A DNA stretch of 64,000 nt from SHWB01 sp050246875 (GTDB taxonomy: Bacteria; Pseudomonadota; Alphaproteobacteria; UBA6615), in the NCBI GenBank assembly GCA_050246875.1, contig JBFWVF010000001.1:310001-374000 (forward strand). The letters run 5' to 3'. The stretch's first letter is position 1, and each line of letters starts with the position of its first letter. The notes under the pieces are model-generated. The model was given only the letters and a program-made list of their open reading frames with translations, was not told the origin of the DNA and did no database searches. This document shows positions 8,424 to 16,825 of the stretch, in pieces. The translations under genes and the position numbers were made by a program.

Positions 8424-9410
8424 ATGGGCGGCAATCACGGCTACGTCCATCATCACTTCGCGCATCGCCACGCAGACGGGGCGCCGCATCGCTTGCGGGC
8501 GACGCGGCGCGGGGTGCTCGCGGCGCTCGGCCTCGTCCCGGCGGCGATGGTGCTGGGGCCCAACGCGCCGGCCTGGGCGCTGACGAACGCGGTCGAGGTC
8601 ACCGAGGCGGACGGCTACCGCCTCATCCGGGCCAACGGCATACCGGCCCACGGCACGGGCACGTTTCCCAATCGCCACAATCCCAACAGCATCGCCGCCC
8701 AGCGGTACGAATTCCGCGTGCCGCTGGCGCCGCGCCGGCTGCCCGAGTCCCGGCCATACGCCATGCAGCTCTTCGGCGTGGCGGTGAACGGCGTGCCGTT
8801 CGATCCGTTCACCGCCGAGTTCTGGCAGCGCGACCGCCATTCCGGCTGGCGCTACGAGGCGATGACGGGAAAACTCGATCTCGGCCTCGACGACAGCAAC
8901 GCCCACGTCCAGCCGAACGGCGCCTATCACTACCACGGCGTGCCGAACGGGCTGGTGGCACGCTGGTCGCCCGACCGCCACTCGGCGGTCGTCGGCTGGG
9001 CCGCCGACGGCTTCCCGATCTATCTCGCCTATGGCTTCTCCTTCGCCGGCGACCCCGCTTCACCGGTACGCGCGCTGAAATCGTCATGGCGGCTGCGGCA
9101 GGGGCAGCGCCCTGGCGGGCCGGGCGGACCCTTCGACGGCACCTTCGTCGAGGACTTCGAGTACGTGGCCGGCCTTGGCGACCTCGACGAGGCCAACGGT
9201 CGCGACGGCGTGACGCCGGAGTACCCGCAGGGCACCTATGCCTACTTTCTCACCGGCACGTACCCGTTCGTGCCGCGCTTCTTCCGCGGCGAACCCGACC
9301 CCAGCTTCCGCCATGGCCCGCCCGGTGGCGGGCCGGGTGGCCCCGGTGGACCGGGCGGGTTCGGCCCGCCGCCCGGCCGCTTCGGACCGCCGCCGCGGGA
9401 GCGACGGTAG
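8424..9410 (+). CDS. YHYH-domain secreted protein with Tat-like signal
   Basis: A 328-residue exported protein. A long His/Arg-rich N-terminus leads to a twin-arginine-like signal (ATRRGVLAALGL, then hydrophobic residues and PAWA as the cleavage region, near residue 50). The mature part carries the YHYH-domain hallmarks: a NAHVQPNGAYHYHGVPNG segment and VGWAADGFPIY. The C-terminus is a Gly/Pro-rich tail (GGPGGPGGPGGFGPPPGRFG type). The His cluster is compatible with metal binding, and a Tat route would fit a cofactor loaded in the cytoplasm, but no biochemical role can be assigned. A GGGGGAA stretch 6 nt upstream supports the ATG at 8424. The 8278-8423 gap upstream shows no clear promoter boxes. 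Confidence 0.8.
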   Translation: MGGNHGYVHHHFAHRHADGAPHRLRATRRGVLAALGLVPAAMVLGPNAPAWALTNAVEVTEADGYRLIRANGIPAHGTGTFPNRHNPNSIAAQRYEFRVPLAPRRLPESRPYAMQLFGVAVNGVPFDPFTAEFWQRDRHSGWRYEAMTGKLDLGLDDSNAHVQPNGAYHYHGVPNGLVARWSPDRHSAVVGWAADGFPIYLAYGFSFAGDPASPVRALKSSWRLRQGQRPGGPGGPFDGTFVEDFEYVAGLGDLDEANGRDGVTPEYPQGTYAYFLTGTYPFVPRFFRGEPDPSFRHGPPGGGPGGPGGPGGFGPPPGRFGPPPRERR

Positions 9411-9455
9411 ACGCCGGCCCCCGCCGGACATTATGAGTGCCGCGGACGGGCGATC

Positions 9456-10223
9456 ATGAGCATCTGGGGAAAGATCATCGGCGGCGCGGCGGGGTTCGCG
9501 TTCGGCGGGCCGCTCGGCGCGCTGGTCGGTGGCTTTGCCGGCCACCTTTTCGACACTTACCGCAGCGACGGCGACGAAACCGCCGCAAGCGGTGACGCCG
9601 ATACCGATACGAAAGCCCGCGACACCGCCGCCAGCCAGGTCGGCTTCACCATCGCCGTCATCGCCCTCGGCGCCAAGCTGGCGAAGGCCGACGGCGTCGT
9701 CACCGAAGACGAGATCCGGGCCTTCCGGCGGGTATTCCACGTGCCGCCCGAGGAGGTGAAGAACGTCGCCCGCGTGTTCAACCTCGCGCGCCGCTCGATC
9801 CACGGCTACCAGTCCTACGCCCACCAGATCGCCGGCATGTTCGACGGCCGGCCGGCGCTGCTCGAGGAACTGCTCGACTGCCTGTTCCACATCGCCTGGG
9901 CCGATGGTGCTGTGAGCGCGGACGAACTGGCCTACCTCGCCGAGGTCGCCCACATCTTCGGCTTCACCGAGGCCGAATACGCACGCATCCGCGCCCGCCA
10001 CGTCGGTCCCGACCGCGACGACCCTTATACCGTGCTCGGCGTCGCCCACGACGCAAGCGACGACGAGGTCAAGGCCGCCTGGCGCAAGCTGGTGCGCGAG
10101 CACCACCCCGACCGCCTGATCGCCCAGGGCCTGCCCGAGGAATTCGTCGCCGTCGCCGAGGACAAGCTCAAGGCCATCAACGCCGCCTGGGACCAGGTCT
10201 CGCGGCAGCGCGGCATCGGCTAG
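9456..10223 (+). CDS. djlA: DjlA-like membrane-anchored TerB/DnaJ co-chaperone
   Basis: A 255-residue protein with the three-part DjlA plan: an N-terminal Gly-rich membrane segment (GGAAGFAFGGPLGALVGGFAG, first 30 residues), a central TerB-type helical domain (about 65-175) and a C-terminal J domain (about 190-250) with the HPD tripeptide in VREHHPDR. It is expected to stimulate DnaK ATPase at the inner membrane. The TerB part contains the family's acidic WADGAVSADEL repeat-like motif, twice in related form (KADGVVTEDE, WADGAVSADE). It follows the YHYH gene by 45 bp on the same strand. Confidence 0.85.
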   Translation: MSIWGKIIGGAAGFAFGGPLGALVGGFAGHLFDTYRSDGDETAASGDADTDTKARDTAASQVGFTIAVIALGAKLAKADGVVTEDEIRAFRRVFHVPPEEVKNVARVFNLARRSIHGYQSYAHQIAGMFDGRPALLEELLDCLFHIAWADGAVSADELAYLAEVAHIFGFTEAEYARIRARHVGPDRDDPYTVLGVAHDASDDEVKAAWRKLVREHHPDRLIAQGLPEEFVAVAEDKLKAINAAWDQVSRQRGIG

Positions 10224-10310
10224 CCCCTTCGAACGCGTCCCGCCTCCCCGCCGGCCACGCCTGGCGGGTACGGCCATGACCTGTGTCGTCCCGCGGGACG
10301 TTCGCGGCCA

Positions 10311-10338
10311 TTGCCGAACCGCGGATTCTTGCTATCGT
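10311..10338 (+). promoter_or_regulatory. Candidate promoter of the TPR/beta-barrel gene
   Basis: TTGCCG (10311-10316), a 16-nt spacer, then TATCGT (10333-10338), 72 bp ahead of the chosen ATG at 10411. Sequence-only prediction. Confidence 0.4.
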
Positions 10339-10410
10339 CAGAGCCGCCGCCGGACACGGGTGGGCTCGGTGACGGGCGGCGACCTGGCACCCGTGCGCGA
10401 GGCAATGCAC

Positions 10411-11949
10411 ATGCTTGTCCGGATGGTCCTTGGCGTCGTCGCGGTCGCGGCGGCGCTGTCCGTTCCGCCTGCCGTCGCCTCGCCCCGCTCGGAAGACCTG
10501 TCGCGCCAGGGCCTGCGCGCCCTGCACGAGGGCGATCTGGCCAGTGCCGTGCGGACGCTGGTCGAGGCGACCAACGCCGATCCGCAGGACGGGCGAGCCT
10601 TCTTCTACCTCGGCGTCGCGCTCAACCGTGCCGGCCAGCCCTATCCGGCGCTCACCGCTCTACGCCGCGCGATCACGCTCAAGGCGGTCCACCGCGACAT
10701 CCTGTTCGAGGCAGGCTGGGCCGCCCTCGACACCGGCCGCCACGAGACGGCGGCGGACTTCCTCACCGACCACCTGAAGCGGGATCCCGACAACGCCAAG
10801 GCCCACGAGTTTCTCGGCCGCGCCCTGCTCGGCCTCGGCCGCTTCGACGATGCGGAGGCGCAACTCAACCGGGCGCTGGCGCTCGACCCGAAGCTCGCGC
10901 CGTCGGTCCGCTACTTCCTCGGTCGCGTCGCCTTCCAGCGCGGCGAGCGCGCACAGGCCGTGGCGGCGCTGAACCGGCTCCAGCACGAGGATGCCGGCGG
11001 ACCGATCGGCGCCACGCTGCTCGACATCCGCCGCCGGACCGCGCCGCGCGAGCCGGCCAAACCGTGGACCGTCTTCGCCAGCGGTTCGGCTGGCTACAAC
11101 ACCAACGTCACCGGGCTCAGCGACGGCGTCGTGCGCCCGGCGACGATCACCGGCACGCGCTCCAACTACGTGCGCGCCGAATTCGGCGGCCAGTATCGCT
11201 TCGAGGTCGACCCGCGCCGCTTCTTCGCCTTCGGCGGCGTGCTCGGCGACGTCGACTACCAGGATATCGGCGGCCAGGACACGCGCTCGATCGCCCTGTT
11301 CACCACCTACGAGCATCGCTTCGGCGAGCGCGTGCGGGCGCTGGCGACGCTGGGCGGCAGCCGCGTGAATGTCGACGGCAACCGCTTCTTCACCACCGCC
11401 ACGGCCAACCCGGTGCTGCAGATCCGCGTCACCGACGAGCTGCAGATCGAGGGCGCCTACAGCGCCACGCGCTTCAATTACGCCGATCCGACCGCGACAC
11501 CGCAGTTCCTCGACCGCGACGCGACGCTGCGTATCTTCGCCGCGCGAGCCATCTACAGCCTCGCAGTCATCGCCAGCGAGGTGGAGGCCGGCTTCGAGGG
11601 CCTCGAGAACGGCGCCACCGGCAGCGACTACGACTACCACGGCCGGGCCGTAACGCTCGGCCTGCGCAGCCACCTGCCATGGCGGGTCACGAGCACCGTC
11701 GGCTGGCGTCATGTACAGTACACCTACGACAACCTGAACAGCCTCGCGCCGACCACGCCGCCCGGGCCGACGGCCTTCGGCTTCGCGCGCGAGGACACCG
11801 TCGACATCCTCAACCTCGGCCTCTCGCGGCCCATCACCGACACGGTGAGCGCCTTCGCCTCCTTCACACAGACCAGGGCGCGCTCGAACCTCGACGTCTT
11901 CACCTACAAGCAGGAGGACGCCCAGATCGGACTGTCCGTCCGGTACTGA
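10411..11949 (+). CDS. TPR plus outer-membrane beta-barrel protein (SLAM/DUF560-like layout)
   Basis: A 512-residue exported protein. The ATG at 10411 (GAGG 8 nt upstream) gives a Sec signal peptide (MLVRMVLGVVAVAAALSVPP, cleavage near AVAS). The open frame extends further upstream but adds only non-conserved residues. Residues about 30-195 are tandem TPR units with the usual small/large pattern (for example AFFYLGVALNRAGQPYPAL, FDDAEAQLNRALALDP). The C-terminal 300 residues alternate as in a transmembrane beta-barrel, begin with SAGYNTNVTG and end in an aromatic residue (LSVRY), a usual outer-membrane insertion signal. This TPR-then-barrel layout is that of surface lipoprotein assembly modifiers. 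The following gene, 11 bp on, encodes a secreted protein and may be its cargo. Confidence 0.72.
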   Translation: MLVRMVLGVVAVAAALSVPPAVASPRSEDLSRQGLRALHEGDLASAVRTLVEATNADPQDGRAFFYLGVALNRAGQPYPALTALRRAITLKAVHRDILFEAGWAALDTGRHETAADFLTDHLKRDPDNAKAHEFLGRALLGLGRFDDAEAQLNRALALDPKLAPSVRYFLGRVAFQRGERAQAVAALNRLQHEDAGGPIGATLLDIRRRTAPREPAKPWTVFASGSAGYNTNVTGLSDGVVRPATITGTRSNYVRAEFGGQYRFEVDPRRFFAFGGVLGDVDYQDIGGQDTRSIALFTTYEHRFGERVRALATLGGSRVNVDGNRFFTTATANPVLQIRVTDELQIEGAYSATRFNYADPTATPQFLDRDATLRIFAARAIYSLAVIASEVEAGFEGLENGATGSDYDYHGRAVTLGLRSHLPWRVTSTVGWRHVQYTYDNLNSLAPTTPPGPTAFGFAREDTVDILNLGLSRPITDTVSAFASFTQTRARSNLDVFTYKQEDAQIGLSVRY

Positions 11950-11960
11950 GCGTGCGGAAC

Positions 11961-12974
11961 ATGACCCGAACCCTCTGCACCACCGTCGCCGCCTTCGTGT
12001 TCGCGGGGCTTGCCGCCGCGCCGTCGGCGCTGGCCTGCACCGGCAGCGCCGACGACCCCATCCACTGCATCAACAACAACCAGGCCATCACCGGCTTCTC
12101 GGACTTCTTCACCTCGAACCTGCGTTCGGTGCCGGGCAACTCGAAGACATCCTTCGTGCTGACCTTCAGCGAGCCGATGGACACCGCGACCGTCGAGGAC
12201 AACTTCATCGTCCGGTCGTTCGCCGACGACTCGCTCCAGGCCGACGGCCCCGGCGTGCTGTTCCTCTTCACCAACGAGCGGCCGCTGCCTGACGATCCGG
12301 ATGAAGCCGAGACTGGCTCCTCGATCTGGGACAAATCGTCATTCGACATCGACTGGAACTCCGACGACACCGAAGCAACGTTTACCTTCACGGAGCAGCG
12401 CAACCTGCCGACCGACCGCGACAGCGCGAATACGCCCGACTACACGGTCAACTACTGGAACGACGCTTCGCAGCCGGAGGGGCGAGATACCGCCGGCACA
12501 GGCGACGGCCAGGCGTACTTCAAGCTCACCGACGGCGCGTTCGAGAGTGTGTACAGGTTCACGATCGCGACCGACGGGCCGGCGGCCACCACGGCCGGCG
12601 GCATCCCGCGCGTCGTGCTCGATACCGGCGGCGGCATGGCGCCGGCGCCGGCGCCGTTCCTGGCCGGCGAGACCGTCGCCACCCTGAACGTACTGATCCA
12701 GGGCGAGGCGGCCGAGGTGAGGATCGTCCGCACCGAGGACGGCAAGCACCACGCGCTGGACGCCCTGACCGCCCACGACTACGGCCTCGTCCGGCCCGAC
12801 CGGTCGGGCTTCGGCTGGAACTTCGACGGCACCCCCGTGCCGCGACCGTCGGGCGGACAGGTGACGACGCAGCAGGCCCTGGGCGGCGCAGTCGACGCCT
12901 TCGACTCGCGGACGCCGTTCGCCGACGGGTTCGAAAGCGGCGACGTCTCGGCCTGGGGCGCGCCGCCGCGATAG
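11961..12974 (+). CDS. Secreted protein with C-terminal DGFESGD-type motif, possible cargo of the upstream barrel
   Basis: A 337-residue exported protein with a signal peptide (MTRTLCTTVAAFVFAGLAAAP) and cleavage at ALA before Cys-27. The Cys makes a weak lipobox, but a second Cys follows at about residue 37, so a disulfide in an ordinary secreted protein is equally likely. The mature part is Asp/Thr/Ser-rich. The last 20 residues contain FADGFESGDVSAW, resembling the short FxDGFESGDxSxW tail seen on many secreted proteins. The start is ATG 11961; GTG 11952 is an alternative. It lies directly behind the TPR/barrel gene, and cotranscription is likely. No enzymatic domain recognised. Confidence 0.66.
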   Translation: MTRTLCTTVAAFVFAGLAAAPSALACTGSADDPIHCINNNQAITGFSDFFTSNLRSVPGNSKTSFVLTFSEPMDTATVEDNFIVRSFADDSLQADGPGVLFLFTNERPLPDDPDEAETGSSIWDKSSFDIDWNSDDTEATFTFTEQRNLPTDRDSANTPDYTVNYWNDASQPEGRDTAGTGDGQAYFKLTDGAFESVYRFTIATDGPAATTAGGIPRVVLDTGGGMAPAPAPFLAGETVATLNVLIQGEAAEVRIVRTEDGKHHALDALTAHDYGLVRPDRSGFGWNFDGTPVPRPSGGQVTTQQALGGAVDAFDSRTPFADGFESGDVSAWGAPPR

Positions 12975-12999
12975 AACGCCTGCGCGGGTCCTCTGCCGT

Positions 13000-14826
13000 A
13001 TGGCCGGTGAACCACCCATCCTGGCGCTGCGCGGTGCCTCGCTGACCTTCGGCGGCGAGCCGCTGTTCCGCGACGTCGAACTGGCGCTGCAGCCGGGCGC
13101 CCGCGCCTGCCTCGTCGGCCGCAACGGCTCGGGCAAGTCGACCCTGATGAAGGTGCTCGCCGGGCTGGTCGAAATCGATTCCGGCGAACGCTATGTCGAG
13201 CCCGGCCTCACCATCGGCTACCTGCCGCAGGACGTGCCGATGCCGCCGGCCGGGACGGTCGCCGACTTCGTCGCCGCCGGCGCCGACCCGCCGGCGCCGC
13301 GCCATGCCGTCGACGAGATCCTGGCGCTGGTCGGCATCGAGGGCGGCCGCTCGACGACCGGCCTGTCGGGCGGCGAGGCACGGCGCGCGGCGATGGCGCG
13401 CGCGATGCTCGGCGATCCCGACGTACTGCTGCTCGACGAGCCGACCAACCATCTCGACCTGCCGACCATCCTGTGGCTGGAAAAGACGCTGGCCGCGCGC
13501 CGCCAGGCGGTGCTGACGATCAGCCACGACCGCCGCTTCCTCGCCAACGTCACGCGCCAGACCTTCTGGGTCTGGCGGCGCACGGTCTACGCCAACAACG
13601 CCGGCTACGCAGACTGGGAGGCGTGGACGGAGCGCGTGCTGGCCGACGAGGACGCCGCCGCGCGCAAGCTCGACCAGAAGCTCAAGGCCGAGGCGCGCTG
13701 GCTCGAACGCGGGGTGACGGCACGGCGGCGGCGCAACCAGGGACGCCTCGCCAAGCTGACCGCCATGCGTGCCGCGCGCCGCGCCCTGCTCACCGGCGGG
13801 CGCAACCTGGAGGCGCTGGAAGCCTCCACCGGCCCGGTGGCGAGCCGCCTCGTCATCGACGCCGAGCATCTGGGCAAGACCTTCGGCGAGCGCGTCATCG
13901 TGCGCGACTTCTCGACCCGCGTGCTGCGCGGCGACCGCATCGGCGTCATCGGCCCCAACGGCGCCGGCAAGACGACGCTGCTCAGGCTGCTGACCGGCCG
14001 CCTCGCCCCCGACCGCGGCACGATCCGGCTCGCGCCGACGCTGGCCGTCGCCTATTTCGACCAGACGCGCGAGACGCTCGATCCCGACGCCACGCTGTGG
14101 CGCACGCTGACCCCGGGCGGCGGCGATAGCGTCGACGTGCGCGGCCACATGCGCCACGTCGTCGCCTACCTGCGCGACTTCATGTTCGACGAGAAGCAGG
14201 CGAAGGCGCCGGTGAGCACGCTGTCGGGCGGCGAGAAGAACCGCCTGCTGCTGGCCAAGACGCTGGCGCGGCCGGCCGACCTGATGGTGCTCGACGAGCC
14301 GACCAACGATCTCGACGCCGACACCCTCGACATGCTGCAGGAGATGCTCGACGACTACGAGGGCACGCTGATCGTCGTCTCGCACGACCGCGACTTCCTC
14401 GACCGCACGGTGTCCTCGACCATCGCCGTCGAGGGCGACGGCGAGGTGGGCGAGTACGCCGGCGGCTACGACGACTACGTGCGCGCACGCGGCACGGCGG
14501 CGACCGCCGCGCGGACCCGCGCGGCCGCCGCCCGGCCGGCCGCGAAGGCCGAGCCGGTTCGCCCCGCCGCGCCCGCCGGCACCGGGCGACTGTCCTTCAA
14601 CGAACAGCGCGAACTCGACACGCTGCCGGCGACCATCGCCGGCCTCGAGGACGCGAAGGCGAAGCTCGAAGCCGCGCTCGCCGATCCGGCGGTGTGGGCG
14701 AAGGACGCGACGAAGGCGGCGGCGACGGCGAAGAAGCTGGAGGAGGTCCGCGCCACCATCGCCCGCAGCGAGGAGCGCTGGCTCGACCTCGAGGCTCGGC
14801 GCGAGGCGGCGGCGGCGCGCGCCTGA
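13000..14826 (+). CDS. uup: ABC-F family ATPase Uup
   Basis: A soluble ATPase of 608 residues with two ABC cassettes and no membrane segments. Cassette 1 has Walker A GRNGSGKST, signature LSGGEARRAA and Walker B LLLDEPTNHLD. Cassette 2 has GPNGAGKTT, LSGGEKNRLL and MVLDEPTNDLD. After cassette 2 comes an Ala/Arg/Pro linker and a C-terminal coiled-coil-like domain (about 530-608), the layout of Uup. ABC-F proteins act on ribosomes, and Uup is also linked to DNA integrity. Its stop overlaps the start of the amidase gene (TGATG), so the two are translationally coupled. Confidence 0.9.
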   Translation: MAGEPPILALRGASLTFGGEPLFRDVELALQPGARACLVGRNGSGKSTLMKVLAGLVEIDSGERYVEPGLTIGYLPQDVPMPPAGTVADFVAAGADPPAPRHAVDEILALVGIEGGRSTTGLSGGEARRAAMARAMLGDPDVLLLDEPTNHLDLPTILWLEKTLAARRQAVLTISHDRRFLANVTRQTFWVWRRTVYANNAGYADWEAWTERVLADEDAAARKLDQKLKAEARWLERGVTARRRRNQGRLAKLTAMRAARRALLTGGRNLEALEASTGPVASRLVIDAEHLGKTFGERVIVRDFSTRVLRGDRIGVIGPNGAGKTTLLRLLTGRLAPDRGTIRLAPTLAVAYFDQTRETLDPDATLWRTLTPGGGDSVDVRGHMRHVVAYLRDFMFDEKQAKAPVSTLSGGEKNRLLLAKTLARPADLMVLDEPTNDLDADTLDMLQEMLDDYEGTLIVVSHDRDFLDRTVSSTIAVEGDGEVGEYAGGYDDYVRARGTAATAARTRAAAARPAAKAEPVRPAAPAGTGRLSFNEQRELDTLPATIAGLEDAKAKLEAALADPAVWAKDATKAAATAKKLEEVRATIARSEERWLDLEARREAAAARA

Positions 14827-15524
14827 TGCGCCTCGTCGAGCGACCCTCGCCCAATCACGGGGAACGTCGCGGCGACGGGCCGGTCGACATGCTGGTGCTG
14901 CACTACACCGGCATGACCAGCGCCGAGGCCGCCGTCGACCTGCTGTGCGACCCCGCGGCGCAGGTCTCGGCGCACTGGCTGGTCGACGAGGCCGGCACGG
15001 TCTACCGCATGGTCGAGGAAGGACGGCGGGCCTGGCATGCCGGCGTGGCGGGCTGGCGCGGCGAGACCGACATCAACTCGCGGTCGATCGGTATTGAACT
15101 GGCCAATCCGGGCCACGACTGGGGCTATCGCGATTTCGCCGCGCCGCAGATCGCCGCGCTGCTCGAACTGTGCGGCGGCATCCTCGCCCGCCACCCGATC
15201 CCGCCGCGCAATGTCGTCGCCCATTCCGACATCGCGCCGACGCGCAAGCTCGATCCCGGCGAGCGCTTTCCCTGGGCCCGCCTCGCCGCCGCCGGCATCG
15301 GCCTGTGGCCAGAGGACGACACCGTCCCCGTCGCCGCCGACGCCGTGCTGCCGGCGCTGGCGCGCTGGGGCTACCGCACCGAGGACGTGGCGCCCGACGT
15401 GCTGGTGAGCGCCTTCCAGCGCCATTTCCGCCCGGAACGGGTCGACGGAATCGCCGACCGGCAGACCCGGGCGCGGCTCGCGTCGCTGCTGGCACGGCTT
15501 GCGGCCGGCCCGGCGGGCACTTAA
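14826..15524 (+). CDS. AmpD-like N-acetylmuramoyl-L-alanine amidase with peptidoglycan-binding tail
   Basis: A 232-residue amidase_2-family enzyme that cleaves the bond between N-acetylmuramic acid and the peptide stem. Zinc-ligand context is visible: the first His in VLHYTG (about residue 26), the second in VVAHSDIAPTRKLDPG, where the Asp of LDPG is the usual third ligand. Residues about 165-232 resemble a peptidoglycan-binding helical domain (LARWGYRTEDVAPDVLVSAF). No signal peptide is seen, suggesting cytosolic recycling of anhydro-muropeptides as in AmpD. The ATG overlaps the uup stop. The gene ends 9 bp before rnpB. Confidence 0.87.
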   Translation: MRLVERPSPNHGERRGDGPVDMLVLHYTGMTSAEAAVDLLCDPAAQVSAHWLVDEAGTVYRMVEEGRRAWHAGVAGWRGETDINSRSIGIELANPGHDWGYRDFAAPQIAALLELCGGILARHPIPPRNVVAHSDIAPTRKLDPGERFPWARLAAAGIGLWPEDDTVPVAADAVLPALARWGYRTEDVAPDVLVSAFQRHFRPERVDGIADRQTRARLASLLARLAAGPAGT

Positions 15525-15533
15525 TAGGGGACC

Positions 15534-15926
15534 GGGCCAGACGGTCGGATGGCCGCGCGCGGGCAATGGGGAAACCCGTCCGCGCGAGGAAAGTCCGGGC
15601 TCCACGGAAGCACGGTGCCGGCTAACGGCCGGCGGGGGCGACCCCAGGGAAAGTGCCACAGAAAGCAAACCGCCCGCCGCGCCCTCCGGGGCCGCGCGGG
15701 TAAGGGTGAAAGGGTGGGGTAAGAGCCCACCGCGGGCCCGGCGACGGGACCGGCACGGCAAACCCCACCGGGAGCAAGACCGAATAGGGACGGCACATGG
15801 CGCGCTTCCGCGCTGTCGTCCGGGTGGGTCGCGCGAGGCGTCCGGCAACGGACGTCCCAGAGGAATGGCCATCCGCGTGCCTCCGGCACGTCGACAGAAC
15901 CCGGCTTACAGACCGTCTGGCCCGCC
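15534..15926 (+). ncRNA. rnpB: RNase P RNA (bacterial type A)
   Basis: About 393 nt. The terminal P1 stem GGGCCAGACGGTC (15534-15546) pairs exactly with GACCGTCTGGCCC (15911-15923). The universally conserved segment GAGGAAAGTCCGGGCTCC is at 15586-15603, and ACAGAAAGCAAACCGCC near 15658 and GAGCAAGACCGAATAGGGA near 15772-15790 are also present. It is the catalytic RNA that matures tRNA 5' ends. It starts 9 bp after the amidase gene, so its promoter must lie within that gene or further upstream. No U-tailed terminator is obvious after it. Confidence 0.96.
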
Positions 15927-16233
15927 ATTTCCGCCGGCACGTCGCCCGTTGCCGCGACCGCGACGCGTAAATTATTGAATTCGCTTCCCGATCGGGCGAA
16001 CCGTGCGCCACGGCCTGGGTTGCCATGCCGGGCAGCCGGTCGGCCCGACCGTCCCGCCGGGCGCGCCGTCACGACATGAACATTACAGGAACATAATCTT
16101 GCCCCGCCGGTCGCCGAGGATAATTCCGGACTCGCCAAATGATGGTGGCGGCGGCCTCGTCGGGAGCTTTTATGTCCTGCGAAACCTCCCCGCAAATGCC
16201 TTGAGAGGCCACAGATTTTTACTTGCCGATCAA

Positions 16234-16262
16234 TTGACGGCCCATAAAAGCCCATGCTATCC
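16234..16262 (+). promoter_or_regulatory. mraZ promoter
   Basis: TTGACG at 16234-16239, a 17-nt spacer and CTATCC at 16257-16262, about 90 bp upstream of mraZ, in the AT-richer end of the 425-bp gap after rnpB (15927-16351). The rest of that gap shows no convincing gene. The -10 match is weak; the position and the overlapping MraZ boxes support it. Confidence 0.5.
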
Positions 16263-16275
16263 CATGTCTGCCCAG
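16240..16275 (-). promoter_or_regulatory. MraZ operator: four TGGG boxes at 10-bp spacing
   Basis: CCCA occurs at 16241, 16251, 16261 and 16271 on the plus strand, so the minus strand reads TGGG four times with exact 10-bp periodicity (a TGGGN box plus a 5-nt spacer). Direct TGGGN repeats with 5-nt spacers are the known MraZ binding site in enterobacteria. Here the boxes start immediately after the candidate -35 and cover the -10, as expected for autorepression of the division operon. Confidence 0.82.
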
Positions 16276-16351
16276 ATAGGGGAATGGCGCGGCCGGGGGC
16301 GGCGGCTGCGCGGGGCCGCCTGCGGGCGGCGGGGACGGACAAGCACGGGCA

Positions 16352-16825
16352 ATGGCGAGGCTGTTCACAGGCAAGGCGGTGAACAAGATCGACCGGAAGA
16401 GCCGGGTTTCGGTCCCGGCACCCTTCCGCGCCGCGGTCGCCGGCCTGTCGTTCCCCGGCATCGTCGCCATCCCGCACTTCAACCGCCCCGCCCTGCTCTG
16501 CGCCGGCATCGACTGGCTGGAGGAACTGGCGGCCCGCATCGACGCCTATGACCTGTTTTCGGCCGAGAACGACGCCCTGACGGCGGCCTTCTTCGGCAGC
16601 GCCCAGCAGCTCGCCTTCGATACCGAGGGCCGCATCACCCTGCCGGACGAACTGATGGCCTTCGCCGGGCTTACCGAGACCGCCAGCTTCGTCGGCCGCG
16701 GCGCCACCTTCGAGATCTGGGAGCCCGCCGCCTTCACCAGCGAGAGCGCATCGGCGCTCCGCTACCTCGCCGAGAACAAGGTGACGCTGCCGGGTCGCTC
16801 CGGCGGTGGCGGAGAGCCGCGATGA
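16352..16825 (+). CDS. mraZ: Transcriptional regulator MraZ
   Basis: A 157-residue DNA-binding protein with two SpoVT/AbrB-like MraZ repeats. Repeat 1 has DRKSRVSVPAPFR (about 12-25) and repeat 2 has DTEGRITLPDELMAFAGL (about 89-107), with the usual spacing. It forms rings that bind the repeat boxes upstream of mraZ and regulate the division/cell-wall operon. It is the first gene of the cluster. Its last codons overlap the rsmH start (ATGA at 16822). Confidence 0.96.
   Translation: MARLFTGKAVNKIDRKSRVSVPAPFRAAVAGLSFPGIVAIPHFNRPALLCAGIDWLEELAARIDAYDLFSAENDALTAAFFGSAQQLAFDTEGRITLPDELMAFAGLTETASFVGRGATFEIWEPAAFTSESASALRYLAENKVTLPGRSGGGGEPR

Noticed and set aside
16003..16551. A plus-strand frame spanning the mraZ promoter
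   Set aside because: It runs through the promoter and MraZ boxes and overlaps mraZ in another frame; no domain is visible.
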